This document shows, piece after piece, positions 51,296 through 60,379 of a stretch of DNA of 64,000 nucleotides (position 1 is its first letter; each line of letters starts with the position of its first letter). A program made the translations under genes and the position numbers. Under the pieces are notes generated by a model. It had not been told where the DNA came from. It saw nothing but the letters and a program-made list of their open reading frames with translations, and did not search any database. Source of the stretch: Thiothrix winogradskyi (GTDB taxonomy: Bacteria > Pseudomonadota > Gammaproteobacteria > Thiotrichales > Thiotrichaceae); NCBI RefSeq assembly GCF_021650935.1, contig NZ_CP091244.1:2294001-2358000 (forward strand). Direction: 5' to 3'.

Positions 51296-51577
51296 TCAAA
51301 TCTGGCGGGTGCGGTGGTGGGTAATATCAGTATATTCGACAGGCTTGCAAAGCTGATCTATCGGCACGGGTGTGCCTGTATATTGCAAGAAACCGCGCAA
51401 TGATTTTGCTGGATAAAGTCCCTTTTCTTTGGCTTCGAGTATGACAATCTGGACGATATTGCCGTCTTTATCGTAGCTGATATTGATATTCCAGCTCTGC
51501 GAGACTTCACGGACAATCGGGTTATTGTTGAACCGTTGAACAAGGATGTCATCATCTTCGTAGTATTTAATGTTCAT
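51296..51577 (-). CDS. DUF2283 protein
   Basis: 93 residues. MNIKYYEDDDILVQRFNNNP and VQIVILEAKEKGLY resemble DUF2283, small proteins often found beside DUF4258 in possible toxin-antitoxin pairs. The upstream partner survives only as a truncated open frame (51567-51755). It may therefore be an orphan antitoxin. Confidence 0.7.
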   Translation of the reverse strand: MNIKYYEDDDILVQRFNNNPIVREVSQSWNINISYDKDGNIVQIVILEAKEKGLYPAKSLRGFLQYTGTPVPIDQLCKPVEYTDITHHRTRQI

Positions 51578-51755
51578 CGTTTAACTCCCAGTTGATCATA
51601 ACTGTCTTAATAATCAGGTTATTACGCTTAATCGCTGCTGCACACAGCATATTGTCCTGACGGGCAGGGTATGTTTTGTAAATCCACAGATGCTGCTCGT
51701 CTCTGTACTTGATATCACCGGATTCTATCAGGTCAGTATTAGTCCCTACTATAGG
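51567..51755 (-). pseudogene. 5'-truncated DUF4258-like fragment
   Basis: The frame reads LIESGDIKYRDEQHLWIYKT, then YPARQDNMLCAAAIKRNNL and KTVMINWELNDEH, ending in a stop that overlaps the DUF2283 start. A stop lies at its 5' edge and no usable start codon is present, so the N-terminus has been lost. DUF4258-like proteins are often paired with DUF2283. Confidence 0.55.
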
Positions 51756-51848
51756 CTATTATTACCATTGGGAATTTACGCTCTGGGTGCTTAACTTTCC
51801 ATTGAAAATTATTATTTAAGTATCGTGGTTTTTATAGATGATATCTGT
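51756..51848. other. AT-rich spacer
   Basis: No gene, hairpin or repeat recognised between the DUF4258-like remnant and the CoiA-like gene. Confidence 0.5.
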
Positions 51849-52550
51849 TTATTGAGATAATTTTTGATAAATCCAATTTCTTATGGAATATTTATCGTCT
51901 GACTCTTCGTAGCTCCCTCCGTTCTTTTCAATTAGTGTTTTTTTATCTACTAACTTTACTGTTACTTTCTTTTGTTTATGGTCGTGAGATAATAAACGAA
52001 ATAATTCATTGCAATTAAAGTCAAAAAATACAGGCGTGGAAGAGTTAGCCCATCGTTCAAATAATTTACTGGAATCCCAAGCAAAAGTTATTATTAATGG
52101 CTTTAGTGATTCAACTATAGGGCCGAGCATGACAATGCTTATGTTGAAATTGGCTCCATCCAAAGTTCCTTTTCTATCACCATTGACAATCCAAAACATA
52201 TTTTTATAAAAGATTTCGCGTGAAGCGACTTCTTCTGGAGTTATTGATGAGTTTTGAAACTCTATTACCATGTTGTTTTGAGTTTTTATATCAGCAATGT
52301 GTTTTTCATTCGTTCGTGAGTCGATATGTATTATCTCTTGAAATGCTGGTGGGAAATAATTCTTCCACTTTCTATGCCATTCGGTTTCATTTTCCCACCA
52401 TGGATCGCATTTTGCTTTTGATTTATGTGCCCAGTGCCATATTTTATATTTTCCGCACTTTGCTATAGTCAATTCGCCACAAAAAATGCAATTCCCTTTA
52501 ATGCTAGGGCTTGGCTTTGATTTAACTCCTTTAACTAAAGAAAATTGCAT
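51849..52550 (-). CDS. CoiA-like competence/nuclease protein
   Basis: 233 residues in AT-rich DNA. An N-terminal zinc-finger-like region (GNCIFCGELTIAKCGKYKIW, HWAHK) is followed by a PD-(D/E)XK-type core (KHIADIKTQNNMVIEFQNS) as in CoiA-like nuclease proteins. CoiA promotes processing of DNA taken up during transformation in Gram-positives, and CoiA-like proteins occur widely in accessory regions. It lies in an AT-rich island next to the IS-disrupted gene. Confidence 0.75.
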   Translation of the reverse strand: MQFSLVKGVKSKPSPSIKGNCIFCGELTIAKCGKYKIWHWAHKSKAKCDPWWENETEWHRKWKNYFPPAFQEIIHIDSRTNEKHIADIKTQNNMVIEFQNSSITPEEVASREIFYKNMFWIVNGDRKGTLDGANFNISIVMLGPIVESLKPLIITFAWDSSKLFERWANSSTPVFFDFNCNELFRLLSHDHKQKKVTVKLVDKKTLIEKNGGSYEESDDKYSIRNWIYQKLSQ

Positions 52551-53418
52551 GTTGACTGTGCCTTTATTAAGCCTAGCGTTTTGTGTGACGGACGGGGTGT
52601 GGAATAAGCTGTGTACATTTGCGAGTTATCGGCGCGTTTGTCATCGATTTAATTGCGAGGTAATTAATTGCAAGATTTTTGATCTATAATGATAAGAGAA
52701 TTTCTTTAAAGCTTACTTGTTATTTTCTTGAGCACCATGTGATATTAAGAAGTCTTTAATTGTGTTGTTTTTACATATATTTGCAATATCTAATGCTGTT
52801 CTTCCATCATTGTCGAGTTTGTTAATGTTTTCTCCATTCTCTAATATGTTTTTGATCATGTCGTAATCTTGAAGCCAAACTGCATTGTGTAATCGCTCAA
52901 TTTTATCAGCATTGTTTTGTTTTTCAATTGATATGAAAGTCTCTTTTTTATGCATAGATTCCTCTGGGCTGTCCCCATAGTATGTATTTTTAACTCTTTT
53001 TGATTTTTTTAGATATGCAATCCATATTAATGTGCTAATGGTCGAAATTAACATTGGAGTGACTGAGGTTGATAAGGTATTGCTCAAAGAAATTTTATCA
53101 AATGAAGTTATTGGTAAAATTATGCTCAGTATGAATGAGGCAATTGGTCCAGATACCCATAAATATGATATAGCATTCTCAACGGCGGTAGGTTTTTTCT
53201 CTTTAGCTAGAAATATTCCAGATGCAATACCATATATACTAATACAGATGACTATAAACCAATATATTTTTTTAAATGTAATCCATTCTTCTGAGTTTGA
53301 TAAAAGAGGATTTTGTGCTTCTACAAGAATGAAATCACTAGTCGTACTACCTATGTTTCCTAGTGGTGCAATTACAGTTATTGCGATAATGAAAAATAAA
53401 AGCCAACCACCGATACCC

Positions 53419-53427
53419 TTTGGGGAG
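53419..53427. repeat. target-site duplication, left
   Basis: TTTGGGGAG immediately left of the insertion sequence; the same nine bases lie at 55026-55034. Confidence 0.93.
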
Positions 53428-55025
53428 CAGCAATTCCCGCCGATCTTAAAATGACTGTATAATCATGGTCTTGTAAAACGAGTCACTGTGCAACGAAATG
53501 CCTGCAAAACCACCTCCCCTGCCTCTTGTTGGTAGCCTGAAGCTACGCAAGACCCTCTCAGTCCCCGGATTGCTGGAACGTGTGCGCGGCTGTTTCAGTG
53601 AAGTCACTGACCACCGCAAAACCAAACCCGACTATCCCTTGGTTGACGTGCTGATGTCAGGGCTTGCCCTATTTTCGTTGAAAGACGGCTCACTGTTGCA
53701 GTTTGACAAACAGCGCGGGGACAAGGCACGACGGCACAACCTGAAAACCCTGTTTGGCATCCCCGATGCTCCTGTGACAGCCAAATGCGCACGGTATTGG
53801 ACGGGTAAAACCGCAGCGTCTGCGCCCGGTGTTCCGCGCCATCCATCAGGAACTGCAACGGCAAGGCATACTGGAAGGCTACCGTTTTCTCAGGAAAGTA
53901 TTTAGTCAGTATTGATGGAACAGGTATTTTTAGCTCTGGGGCTATCTCTTGCCCGGATTGTTGCATTAAGACACACAAGGACGGACGTGAGGAGTATTAC
54001 CACCAGATGCTGGCGGCAGTGCTGGTTCACCCTGACAAGAATACCGTATTACCCTTTTTCCAGAGGCCATCACCAAGCAGGATGGCAGCAAGAAAAATGA
54101 TTGCGAACACAATGCCTCTAAACGGCTCATCCCCCAGTTGCGCCAAGACTTCCCGCGCATGGAGATGATCCTGCTGCAAGATGCCCTTTCCTGCAATGCA
54201 CCGCACATCCGTCTTCTGAAGTCAAACGGTTACAGCTTTATCATTACCGCCAAAGCCCGTAGTGGCAGCCTATTACTGAAGACGGTATTGGACGGGTTAG
54301 CCAATGGCAGTACCCAAGAATTGGCAGGCACGACGAGCAAAAAGTTACGGTGTGGCTACCGTTATGCCAACGACATCCCGCTCAACCATGCCAACCAAGA
54401 CGTGCGGGTCAACTACATCGACTATTGGGAGGAACGCCCCGACGGTACAACCTTTATCTATGACTGCGTGACTGACATCCCCTCACCGCCGACAACGTGG
54501 CGGATGTGGTACGCGGCAGCCGTTCCCGCTGGAAGGTGGAGAACGAAACCTTTAACACCCTTAAAAACCTCGGTTACAACCTCGAACATAATTACGGTCA
54601 TGGCAAGCAACATCTTTCCACTGTGTTCGCCACCCTGATGATGTTGGCCTTCCTGATCGACCAGATTCAGGAAGCTTGCTGCCAGTACTTCCAAGCCGCC
54701 CGCACCCGCTTACAGAGCCGTACCGCATTGTGGGAGAAGATGCGTGGGATGTTCCGTGAGCATCTGATTAGCGATTGGGAGTCCTTCTATGCTGCCATCA
54801 TTTGGGGTTATGAACATGCTGACCTGACACCCAAAGGCATTCGCAGCGGATGAAAATCAGGCTTGAGGGTACGCTGGGGTTTTCCAACAGGGTGTTGGGT
54901 TATGCAAAAGTCAGGCGGTATTCGGGCAGGCTTTCAGGGCTTGGAGGGTATGGTTGTGCCCGTAAAAATCAAAGCCCTCGCAGGTCTGCGAAGCTCTGAT
55001 TACCGATGGATAGCGGGAATTGCTG
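53428..55025 (+). mobile_element. 1598-bp insertion sequence with 13-bp inverted ends
   Basis: The left end CAGCAATTCCCGC (53428-53440) is the reverse complement of the right end GCGGGAATTGCTG (55013-55025). It is flanked by a perfect 9-bp target duplication. It carries a DDE-type transposase gene with several frameshifts, so it is not autonomously active. The family was not determined. It splits the zinc-ribbon/DUF2569/ankyrin gene. Confidence 0.92.
53498..54853 (+). pseudogene. frameshifted DDE-type transposase
   Basis: Reading frames change at least four times (near 53.78, 53.89, 54.06 and 54.48 kb). When joined, the pieces give continuous transposase-like sequence: LLERVRGCFSEVTDHRKTKP, then VSIDGTGIFSSGAISCPDCC, HQMLAAVLVHPDKNTVLPFF, a missing base after TTTTTCC, LRQDFPRMEMILLQDALSCN, and RSRWKVENETFNTLKNLGYN at the C-terminal side. 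Several indels make this clearly inactive. It fills most of the element. Confidence 0.88.
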
Positions 55026-55034
55026 TTTGGGGAG
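55026..55034. repeat. target-site duplication, right
   Basis: TTTGGGGAG immediately right of the insertion sequence. Confidence 0.93.
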
Positions 55035-55168
55035 TCTTTTTTTAGTTGTTTTGTAGCAGAACTCTCAGTAAGAAATGAAATTTTCTCTAAAGGATAACCA
55101 CAATGAATACACTGATTAGACAGATTACTAATGTTGCGATGACATTCGGGACATTTTATGATTGACAT

Positions 55169-55512
55169 AAGTATTATATTTAATGTTGATTGGTTAAGTT
55201 AGTTAGTATGAAATATTCTAAAAATTTATTAATTGGCGTTCTGGAATGTCGGGTTATACCGCTTTTGACTAATTGCTGCGCACACGTAGCATGTCGGATC
55301 GCTGACACGCTACCGCCCTGCCACGTTGAAACCAGCATAGGGTCGGTTGCGTGTTTTTATGATTGGTATGGCATAAGTTAAGTTATCGGCAGTATTTGAC
55401 GAATTGCCCGAAACTCTATCATAAACTGACGAAAAATACCCACTTAATAATGCGCTGACCCAATCACGCGGACATTCGCCTCAAGAAAGCCCTTGGCGCA
55501 TTCTAGCGGGCG
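55169..55512. other. 344-bp AT-rich intergenic stretch
   Basis: Upstream of the split gene and downstream of the Uma2 gene. No convincing coding frame, tRNA or strong hairpin. It presumably holds the promoter of the disrupted gene. Confidence 0.5.
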
Positions 55513-56112
55513 TTACGCTTCCGGTTCAGCAGGCTGGGTGAAATCAACGCCTTCGTAGATGTCCGCGAGAGTCAGGGTGGCTTCCGGGCAAGGCAGCGTA
55601 ATCGTTTGTTCCAATGAGTCAAACCGTGCCACATCCCAAGCGCCTTCTGCATCGCGGTAAAACAGCGTTACTTGCGGCTGATCTTGCGCCACGATCAGGT
55701 AGACCTGCAACGATGCCAGCTTTTGGTAAGCGATCAGCTTTTCGGTGAAATCCTTCCACTCCGTGGATTTGGAGGTGACTTCCACGATCAGACACGGTTT
55801 TTCCAGATAATACTCATCGGCTTCATCGCGTTGGCAACCGACGATCACATCGGGGTAGTAATACGCCTTGGAACGTTGCGCCCGCACTTTGACATCGGAA
55901 GTATTGACCTTGCAGGGTGTGCCACGTGTTGCGGCGCGTAATGCAAAGGCTATATGTAAGGCAATATCATTGTGCCTGATGGATGTACCCGCCATCGCGT
56001 ATATCTGTCCATCCACGTATTCATGGCGAAATTCGGCGGTTTTCTCGCCTTCCAGATAATCCTGTTCGGTAATGTACGCAGTGTTTTCGGCGGTATTTTT
56101 TATTGCCAGCAT
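55513..56112 (-). CDS. Uma2-family (DUF820) putative restriction-type endonuclease
   Basis: 199 residues. EFRHEYVDGQIYAMAGTSIR, YYPDVIVGCQR and the PD-(D/E)XK-type CLIVEVTSKS are typical of Uma2/DUF820 proteins, which are abundant in cyanobacteria and some sulfur bacteria. The function is unknown though nuclease fold is recognised. The gene stands alone and is complete. Confidence 0.9.
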   Translation of the reverse strand: MLAIKNTAENTAYITEQDYLEGEKTAEFRHEYVDGQIYAMAGTSIRHNDIALHIAFALRAATRGTPCKVNTSDVKVRAQRSKAYYYPDVIVGCQRDEADEYYLEKPCLIVEVTSKSTEWKDFTEKLIAYQKLASLQVYLIVAQDQPQVTLFYRDAEGAWDVARFDSLEQTITLPCPEATLTLADIYEGVDFTQPAEPEA

Positions 56113-56190
56113 GGTATCGTTCCGATGGCTACTTTAGGTTAGATGGTTCGATCATAGTGTAGCAAGAAATGACACGTACACGGGGATGCC

Positions 56191-57141
56191 ATGCTGGAAT
56201 TCTGGAACACTGTCCTGTTTTCCTTTGCGGTGACGGGGCCGATTTTTTTATTGCTGGGCTTGGGCGCATGGCTGGCGCATCTGCGGGCGGTGAATGACAA
56301 TTTCGTGGAAGTCGGCTCGCGCTTGGTGTTTACCTGGGCGTTGCCTGCCTTGTTGTTTGTGAGTATCGCGAAAACCTCGATCAGCGCCACCACGAATCTG
56401 GAACTGATTGCCTACGGTTTGGTGGCAATGTTGGTGCTGTTCGTGTTGACGGAATGGGCAGTAACAGCCTTGGTGCAGCCGCCAGAAGATCGCGGCGTGG
56501 TGGTGCAGGGTATTTTTCGTTCCAATATGGCGATTATTGGGCTGGCGTATTGCGTGAATGCTTACGGTGAGGTGGCGTTGGCGGCAGCGTCGTTATACGT
56601 GGGGATTTTGAGCATTTTGTTCAATATTCTGGGGGTGATTACCTTGAGCCGTTCTCTGCATAAACACCAAGGCGTGGGGCGGATGTTGCGTAATATTGTC
56701 ACCAATCCCTTGATTATCGGCATTGTATTGGCATTGCCGTTTGCATGGTGGGATGTGCGCCCGCCTGCGCTGGTGATGAAAGCCGGTGAAACTTTGGCGG
56801 ATATGACCTTGCCGTTGGCGTTGCTGTGTACCGGCGCATCCTTGGATTTTCATACCCTGAAACAGGAATTCAGCAACACCATGCTGGCGAGTCTGAGCAA
56901 GTTGATGGCGATTCCGTTCTTGTTTACGCTGGGTGGCTGGTGGTGGGGCTTTCGCGGCATGGATTTGGGCATTTTATTACTGATGTCGTCCGCACCCACG
57001 GCGGCAGCGAGTTACGTGATGGCTCGCGCCATGGGCGGCAATGCCACATTGGCAGCGAATACGGTGGCGTTGACGACCTTGGGTTCATTGCTGACCACGA
57101 GTGTGGGGATCATGGTGTTGCAAGGGCGCGGCTTGATGTGA
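56191..57141 (+). CDS. AEC-family transporter
   Basis: 316 residues with about ten membrane helices. Auxin-efflux-carrier type blocks: TWALPALLFVSIAKTSI, NMAIIGLAYCVNAYGEVAL, IGIVLALPFAWWDVRPPAL and APTAAASYVMARAMGGNATL near the C-terminus. Members move organic anions such as malate, malonate or oxalate, but the substrate cannot be deduced. It converges with queC. Confidence 0.9.
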   Translation: MLEFWNTVLFSFAVTGPIFLLLGLGAWLAHLRAVNDNFVEVGSRLVFTWALPALLFVSIAKTSISATTNLELIAYGLVAMLVLFVLTEWAVTALVQPPEDRGVVVQGIFRSNMAIIGLAYCVNAYGEVALAAASLYVGILSILFNILGVITLSRSLHKHQGVGRMLRNIVTNPLIIGIVLALPFAWWDVRPPALVMKAGETLADMTLPLALLCTGASLDFHTLKQEFSNTMLASLSKLMAIPFLFTLGGWWWGFRGMDLGILLLMSSAPTAAASYVMARAMGGNATLAANTVALTTLGSLLTTSVGIMVLQGRGLM

Positions 57142-57154
57142 GAGGCAACGGGCG

Positions 57155-57853
57155 TTACGCAACCGAACGTTGATGCAGCAGCAATAACGGGTCAGCCAGG
57201 TCCGCCTCAACAAAGCCTTTGGCGCGGAGCAGGCAGGAATCGCATTGCCCGCAGGGTTTGCCGTCATCACCGGGATCGTAGCAACTGCTGGTGAGGCTGT
57301 AATCCACGCCGAGTTCCATGCCCTTGATGATAATGTCGGCTTTGCTCATCTGGATTAACGGGGCGTGGATGGTGAGTTTATTGCCCTCAACCCCGCTTTT
57401 GGTGGCAAGGTTTGCCAGCGTCTCAAACGCGCTGATGAATTCCGGGCGGCAGTCGGGGTAGCCGGAATAGTCGAGCGCGTTGACTCCCACGAAGATGTGG
57501 TTGGCTTGCAGCACTTCCGCCCAGCCGAGCGCAAACGAGAGGAAAATGGTATTGCGGGCGGGGACGTAGGTGATCGGGATGTCAGTTTCCATCACGGCAG
57601 TGTCGCGCCCCTTGGGAACCTCAATGTCAGCCGTCAACGCCGAGCCGCCAAAAGCACGCAGGTTGATGTCGGCAATGACGTGTTCCTTGACCTGCATCGC
57701 GGCTGCAACGCGCTGTGCGGAGGCGAGTTCGACGCTGTGGCGTTGCCCGTAGCGAAATGAGAGTGCGTAGGGTTCATAGCCTTGCGCTTTGGCAATGGCG
57801 AGGACAGTGGTGGAATCGAGTCCGCCACTGAGAAGGATGACTGCTTTATTCAT
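57155..57853 (-). CDS. queC: 7-cyano-7-deazaguanine synthase QueC
   Basis: 232 residues. P-loop-type ILLSGGLDSTTVLAIA at the N-terminus, SFRYGQRHSVELASA, and the C-terminal zinc site (CYDPGDDGKPCGQCDSC) of QueC. It converts carboxydeazaguanine to preQ0 with ATP and ammonia. It completes, with queD and queE 9 kb away, the cytoplasmic preQ0 pathway. Its 5' leader is nearly the same as that of queD. Confidence 0.96.
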   Translation of the reverse strand: MNKAVILLSGGLDSTTVLAIAKAQGYEPYALSFRYGQRHSVELASAQRVAAAMQVKEHVIADINLRAFGGSALTADIEVPKGRDTAVMETDIPITYVPARNTIFLSFALGWAEVLQANHIFVGVNALDYSGYPDCRPEFISAFETLANLATKSGVEGNKLTIHAPLIQMSKADIIIKGMELGVDYSLTSSCYDPGDDGKPCGQCDSCLLRAKGFVEADLADPLLLLHQRSVA

Positions 57854-57938
57854 GGGCTGGTGGGGCTTGGTTTGGAATCAAGCGGGAATTATGGCGCAGG
57901 CGCGGGCGAGGCGCTATGTTTACGTGATATAGGTCAGA
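57854..57938 (-). promoter_or_regulatory. conserved leader upstream of queC
   Basis: The minus-strand sequence from GTCTGACCTATATCACGTAA through GCGCCATAATTCCCGCTTGA to the ATG matches the queD leader at most positions (roughly 85%). GCTTG and CAAGC again bracket a 9-base loop just before the start. Shared CATAAT may be the -10. No Shine-Dalgarno. Confidence 0.6.
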
Positions 57939-57995
57939 CAAGCTGACGCTCTGCGGCGTAGAATGTTGGGAAAACCTATACTAAAAGGAGTCAGC

Positions 57996-60029
57996 GTGCA
58001 TACTATCCAAGACATCCGCAATATTGTCTTCACCGGACATACAGGCGCAGGCAAAACCAGCCTGATTGAAGCCCTGCTGTTTCAGGCAGGCGAAACCACC
58101 CAACAAGGCGTGATTGAAAAAGGCAATACCGTCACTGACTGTGACCCGCTCGAACAACAACACCAACATTCCCTGTATATTTCTGTCGCTACTGCCCACC
58201 ATGCCGGTTGCCATATTAACCTGATCGACACACCGGGATACCCTGACTTTCAGGGGCAGGTGCTGAACGCTTTGTCAGCCGCTGATACCGTCGTGGTAGT
58301 GATCAATGCCGTAGCCGGTATCGAACCCATGAGCCGCAAAGTGATGGAATGGGCAAGCCAGCAGCATTTGCCGTGCATGGTCGTGGTCAACCGCATTGAT
58401 GCTGCACCCGACAAGCTGGAACAGTGCCTTCAGGAAATTACTGAGGTGTTTGGGCGCGAATGCCTGCCGCTGGAATTGCCCGTCAACCAGGCGGCGCAAG
58501 TGGTGGAAGTGTATGAACACGAATCCGGCACGGCGGATTTTTCCTCGGTAGCGGCAGCCCATACCGCGTTGATCGAGCAGGTGGTGGAGGCGAATGAAGC
58601 GGCGATGGAACATTATCTGGAGGAGGGTACTGTCCCAGCGGCTGAATTGCATGAAGCGTTTGAACAAGCGTTGCGTGAAAACCATCTGGTTCCCGTTTGC
58701 TTCACGTCAGCTAGGACTGGTGCGGGCATTCCTGAATTGCTGGATATTATCGCCAAACTGGCACCCAACCCGTTGGAGGCGACGCCGCACCCGTTTATCC
58801 GTCACCAAGGTCAGAAAACCGTGGAAGCATGGGCGGTTCCCGACCCGGATAAGCCATTGCTGGCACACGTTTTCCATATCGAATTCGACCCGTTTGTGGG
58901 CAAGTTGGCGTTGCTGCGGGTACATCAGGGCAGTCTGAAACTGGGCAGTAAGGTATTGGTGGGTGCGGAAGGCAAGCCCGTCAAAATTGCGCATTTGTAT
59001 CGCTTGCAGGGTAAGGAACGTATTCCTGTTCAGCAGGCGGTCGCGGGCGATATTTGTGCCGTTGCCAAAATCAACGAGATTGAACCGGATACCATTTTGC
59101 ACGAACGCCATGAAGATGATGGCATTGAAATGGTTGGGATGACCTTGCCTACGCCATTGGTGGGTTTTGCCTTGCGAGCCAAAAAACGCGGTGACGAACA
59201 GAAACTGTCGGAAGTGTTACACAAACTGGTCGCGGAAGACCCTTGTTTGCGCATTGAATACGATACGGCAGCCAATGAAACAGTGCTGCGTGGTCTGGGT
59301 GATTTGCATCTGCGCATTGCGCTGGAACGCATGGACAAGCAGTATCACGTCGAAGTGGATGCTGCCCCGCCCCGGATTCCATATCGGGAAACCATTACCA
59401 AGTCGGTGCAAGCGCAATACCGCCACAAAAAGCAAAGTGGTGGGGCAGGGCAGTTCGGTGAGGTGCAACTTGAAGTCGAACCGCTGGAACGTGGTGCGGG
59501 CTTTGAATTCGTCAACCGCATTGTGGGTGGGGCAATTTCTGGCTCATTGATCCCGGCAGTGGAAAAAGGCGTGCGGCAATTATTGGCATCGGGGGTAGTT
59601 AGTGGGCATCCGCTGATGGATCTGCGGGTTACGCTGCTGGATGGCAAAATGCACTCGGTGGATTCCAAGGAAATTGCCTTCGTGGTGGCAGGGCGCAAAG
59701 CTTTTATGCAAGCCGTTGCCGACGCCAGCCCCATTATTCTGGAGCCGCTGGTGGATTTGGAAGTAACGGTTCCCGCCAGCGCAATGGGTGACATTTCCGG
59801 CGATTTGGCGACTCGGCGGGCGCAGATTCGTGACGCGCAAGCCGATGCAGCGGGCAATATGGTCATTCAAGCCAAAGTCCCGTTGGCAGAACTCGACGAT
59901 TACGCCTCACGCTTGAATTCACTGACGGGCGGCGAAGGGAGCTGGGCTATCCAGTTCAGCCACTATGAGCCGACCACGGAAAAGACCCAGCAGGCATTGA
60001 TGGCGCAGTACAAGGCTGCTGACGACTGA
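57996..60029 (+). CDS. elongation factor G-like GTPase (FusA2 type)
   Basis: 677 residues from GTG 57996, chosen because AAGGAG lies 6 bp upstream and the G1 motif begins soon after (IVFTGHTGAGKTSLIEAL). G motifs: DTPGYPDF and NRID in place of the canonical NKxD. Later EF-G domains include KQSGGAGQFGEVQLEVEPLE and GSLIPAVEKGVRQLL, AGRKAFMQAVADASPIILEP. This fits the shorter EF-G paralogue (FusA2-like) rather than housekeeping EF-G, which usually sits with rpsG-tuf. Its role could be in ribosome recycling or stress, inferred only. Confidence 0.88.
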   Translation: MHTIQDIRNIVFTGHTGAGKTSLIEALLFQAGETTQQGVIEKGNTVTDCDPLEQQHQHSLYISVATAHHAGCHINLIDTPGYPDFQGQVLNALSAADTVVVVINAVAGIEPMSRKVMEWASQQHLPCMVVVNRIDAAPDKLEQCLQEITEVFGRECLPLELPVNQAAQVVEVYEHESGTADFSSVAAAHTALIEQVVEANEAAMEHYLEEGTVPAAELHEAFEQALRENHLVPVCFTSARTGAGIPELLDIIAKLAPNPLEATPHPFIRHQGQKTVEAWAVPDPDKPLLAHVFHIEFDPFVGKLALLRVHQGSLKLGSKVLVGAEGKPVKIAHLYRLQGKERIPVQQAVAGDICAVAKINEIEPDTILHERHEDDGIEMVGMTLPTPLVGFALRAKKRGDEQKLSEVLHKLVAEDPCLRIEYDTAANETVLRGLGDLHLRIALERMDKQYHVEVDAAPPRIPYRETITKSVQAQYRHKKQSGGAGQFGEVQLEVEPLERGAGFEFVNRIVGGAISGSLIPAVEKGVRQLLASGVVSGHPLMDLRVTLLDGKMHSVDSKEIAFVVAGRKAFMQAVADASPIILEPLVDLEVTVPASAMGDISGDLATRRAQIRDAQADAAGNMVIQAKVPLAELDDYASRLNSLTGGEGSWAIQFSHYEPTTEKTQQALMAQYKAADD

Positions 60030-60039
60030 ACAACTACCC

Positions 60040-60184
60040 TCAAAGCTCGGCAATGTAGGACAAGGTTTCAGGATGCCGTTGTACCAAACGTAATGGCGTT
60101 ACCGCTTGACCGCCCCTGTTCCCAACTTTCGAGCGTTCGGGCAGAGGTGTGTAAGTGACGAGCAAACACGCCTCGTGACATGAC
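60040..60184 (-). pseudogene. frameshifted HTH antitoxin remnant
   Basis: One frame reads MSRGVFARHLHTSARTLESW then EQGRSS, the helix-turn-helix of a HigA/MqsA-like antitoxin. The matching C-terminus (QAVTPLRLVQRHPETLSYIA) is in a different frame, so an indel lies near 60100. Its 5' end runs into the UPF0175 gene on the other strand. Confidence 0.7.
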
Positions 60185-60379
60185 ATGGGTGCGCGAGGTG
60201 AGTTTCTCAAACAAATGCGTCTTGCTGCGGCTATCCATTGGTATACGGCGGGTAAGGTGTCGCAGGAAAAAGCCGCCTTGATCGCAGGGCTGGACCGCGT
60301 GGATTTTCTGGCGGCATTGGCGGCGGAACAGGTGGAAGTGTTCGCCGTGGATATGGATAGCCTCAAGTATGAATCCTAG
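60185..60379 (+). CDS. UPF0175-family antitoxin, possibly truncated
   Basis: 64 residues. AAAIHWYTAGKVSQEKAALI and AGLDRVDFLAALAAEQVEV are the second half of the usual ~85-residue UPF0175 fold; the first ~20 residues seem to be missing, at the junction with the HTH remnant. The typical DUF3368 partner is absent. Probably an orphan. Confidence 0.6.
   Translation: MGARGEFLKQMRLAAAIHWYTAGKVSQEKAALIAGLDRVDFLAALAAEQVEVFAVDMDSLKYES

Larger units (their letters stand above)
52713..55168 (-). pseudogene. zinc-ribbon/DUF2569/ankyrin gene split by an insertion sequence
   Basis: 5' part 55168-55026 encodes a zinc ribbon (IKCPECHRNISN, QCIHCGYPLEK), ending KKDSP. 3' part 53427-52713 encodes KGIGGWLLFFIIAITVIAPL, four membrane helices of the DUF2569 type, and a C-terminal ankyrin-like stretch (LHNAVWLQDYDMIKNILENG, LDNDGRTALDIA). 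Removing the 1598-bp element (53428-55025) and one copy of the 9-bp target repeat restores one frame of 282 residues (KKDSP joined to KGIGGW). The original was a membrane protein with cytoplasmic zinc and ankyrin parts. Function unknown. Confidence 0.88.

Noticed and set aside
53032..53454. Plus-strand open frame of 140 codons
   Set aside because: It is the opposite strand of the DUF2569 helices of the split gene, whose minus-strand frame joins exactly to the zinc-ribbon half.
55190..55381. Plus-strand open frame of 63 codons
   Set aside because: No ribosome site, no recognisable sequence, AT-rich spacer; considered non-coding.
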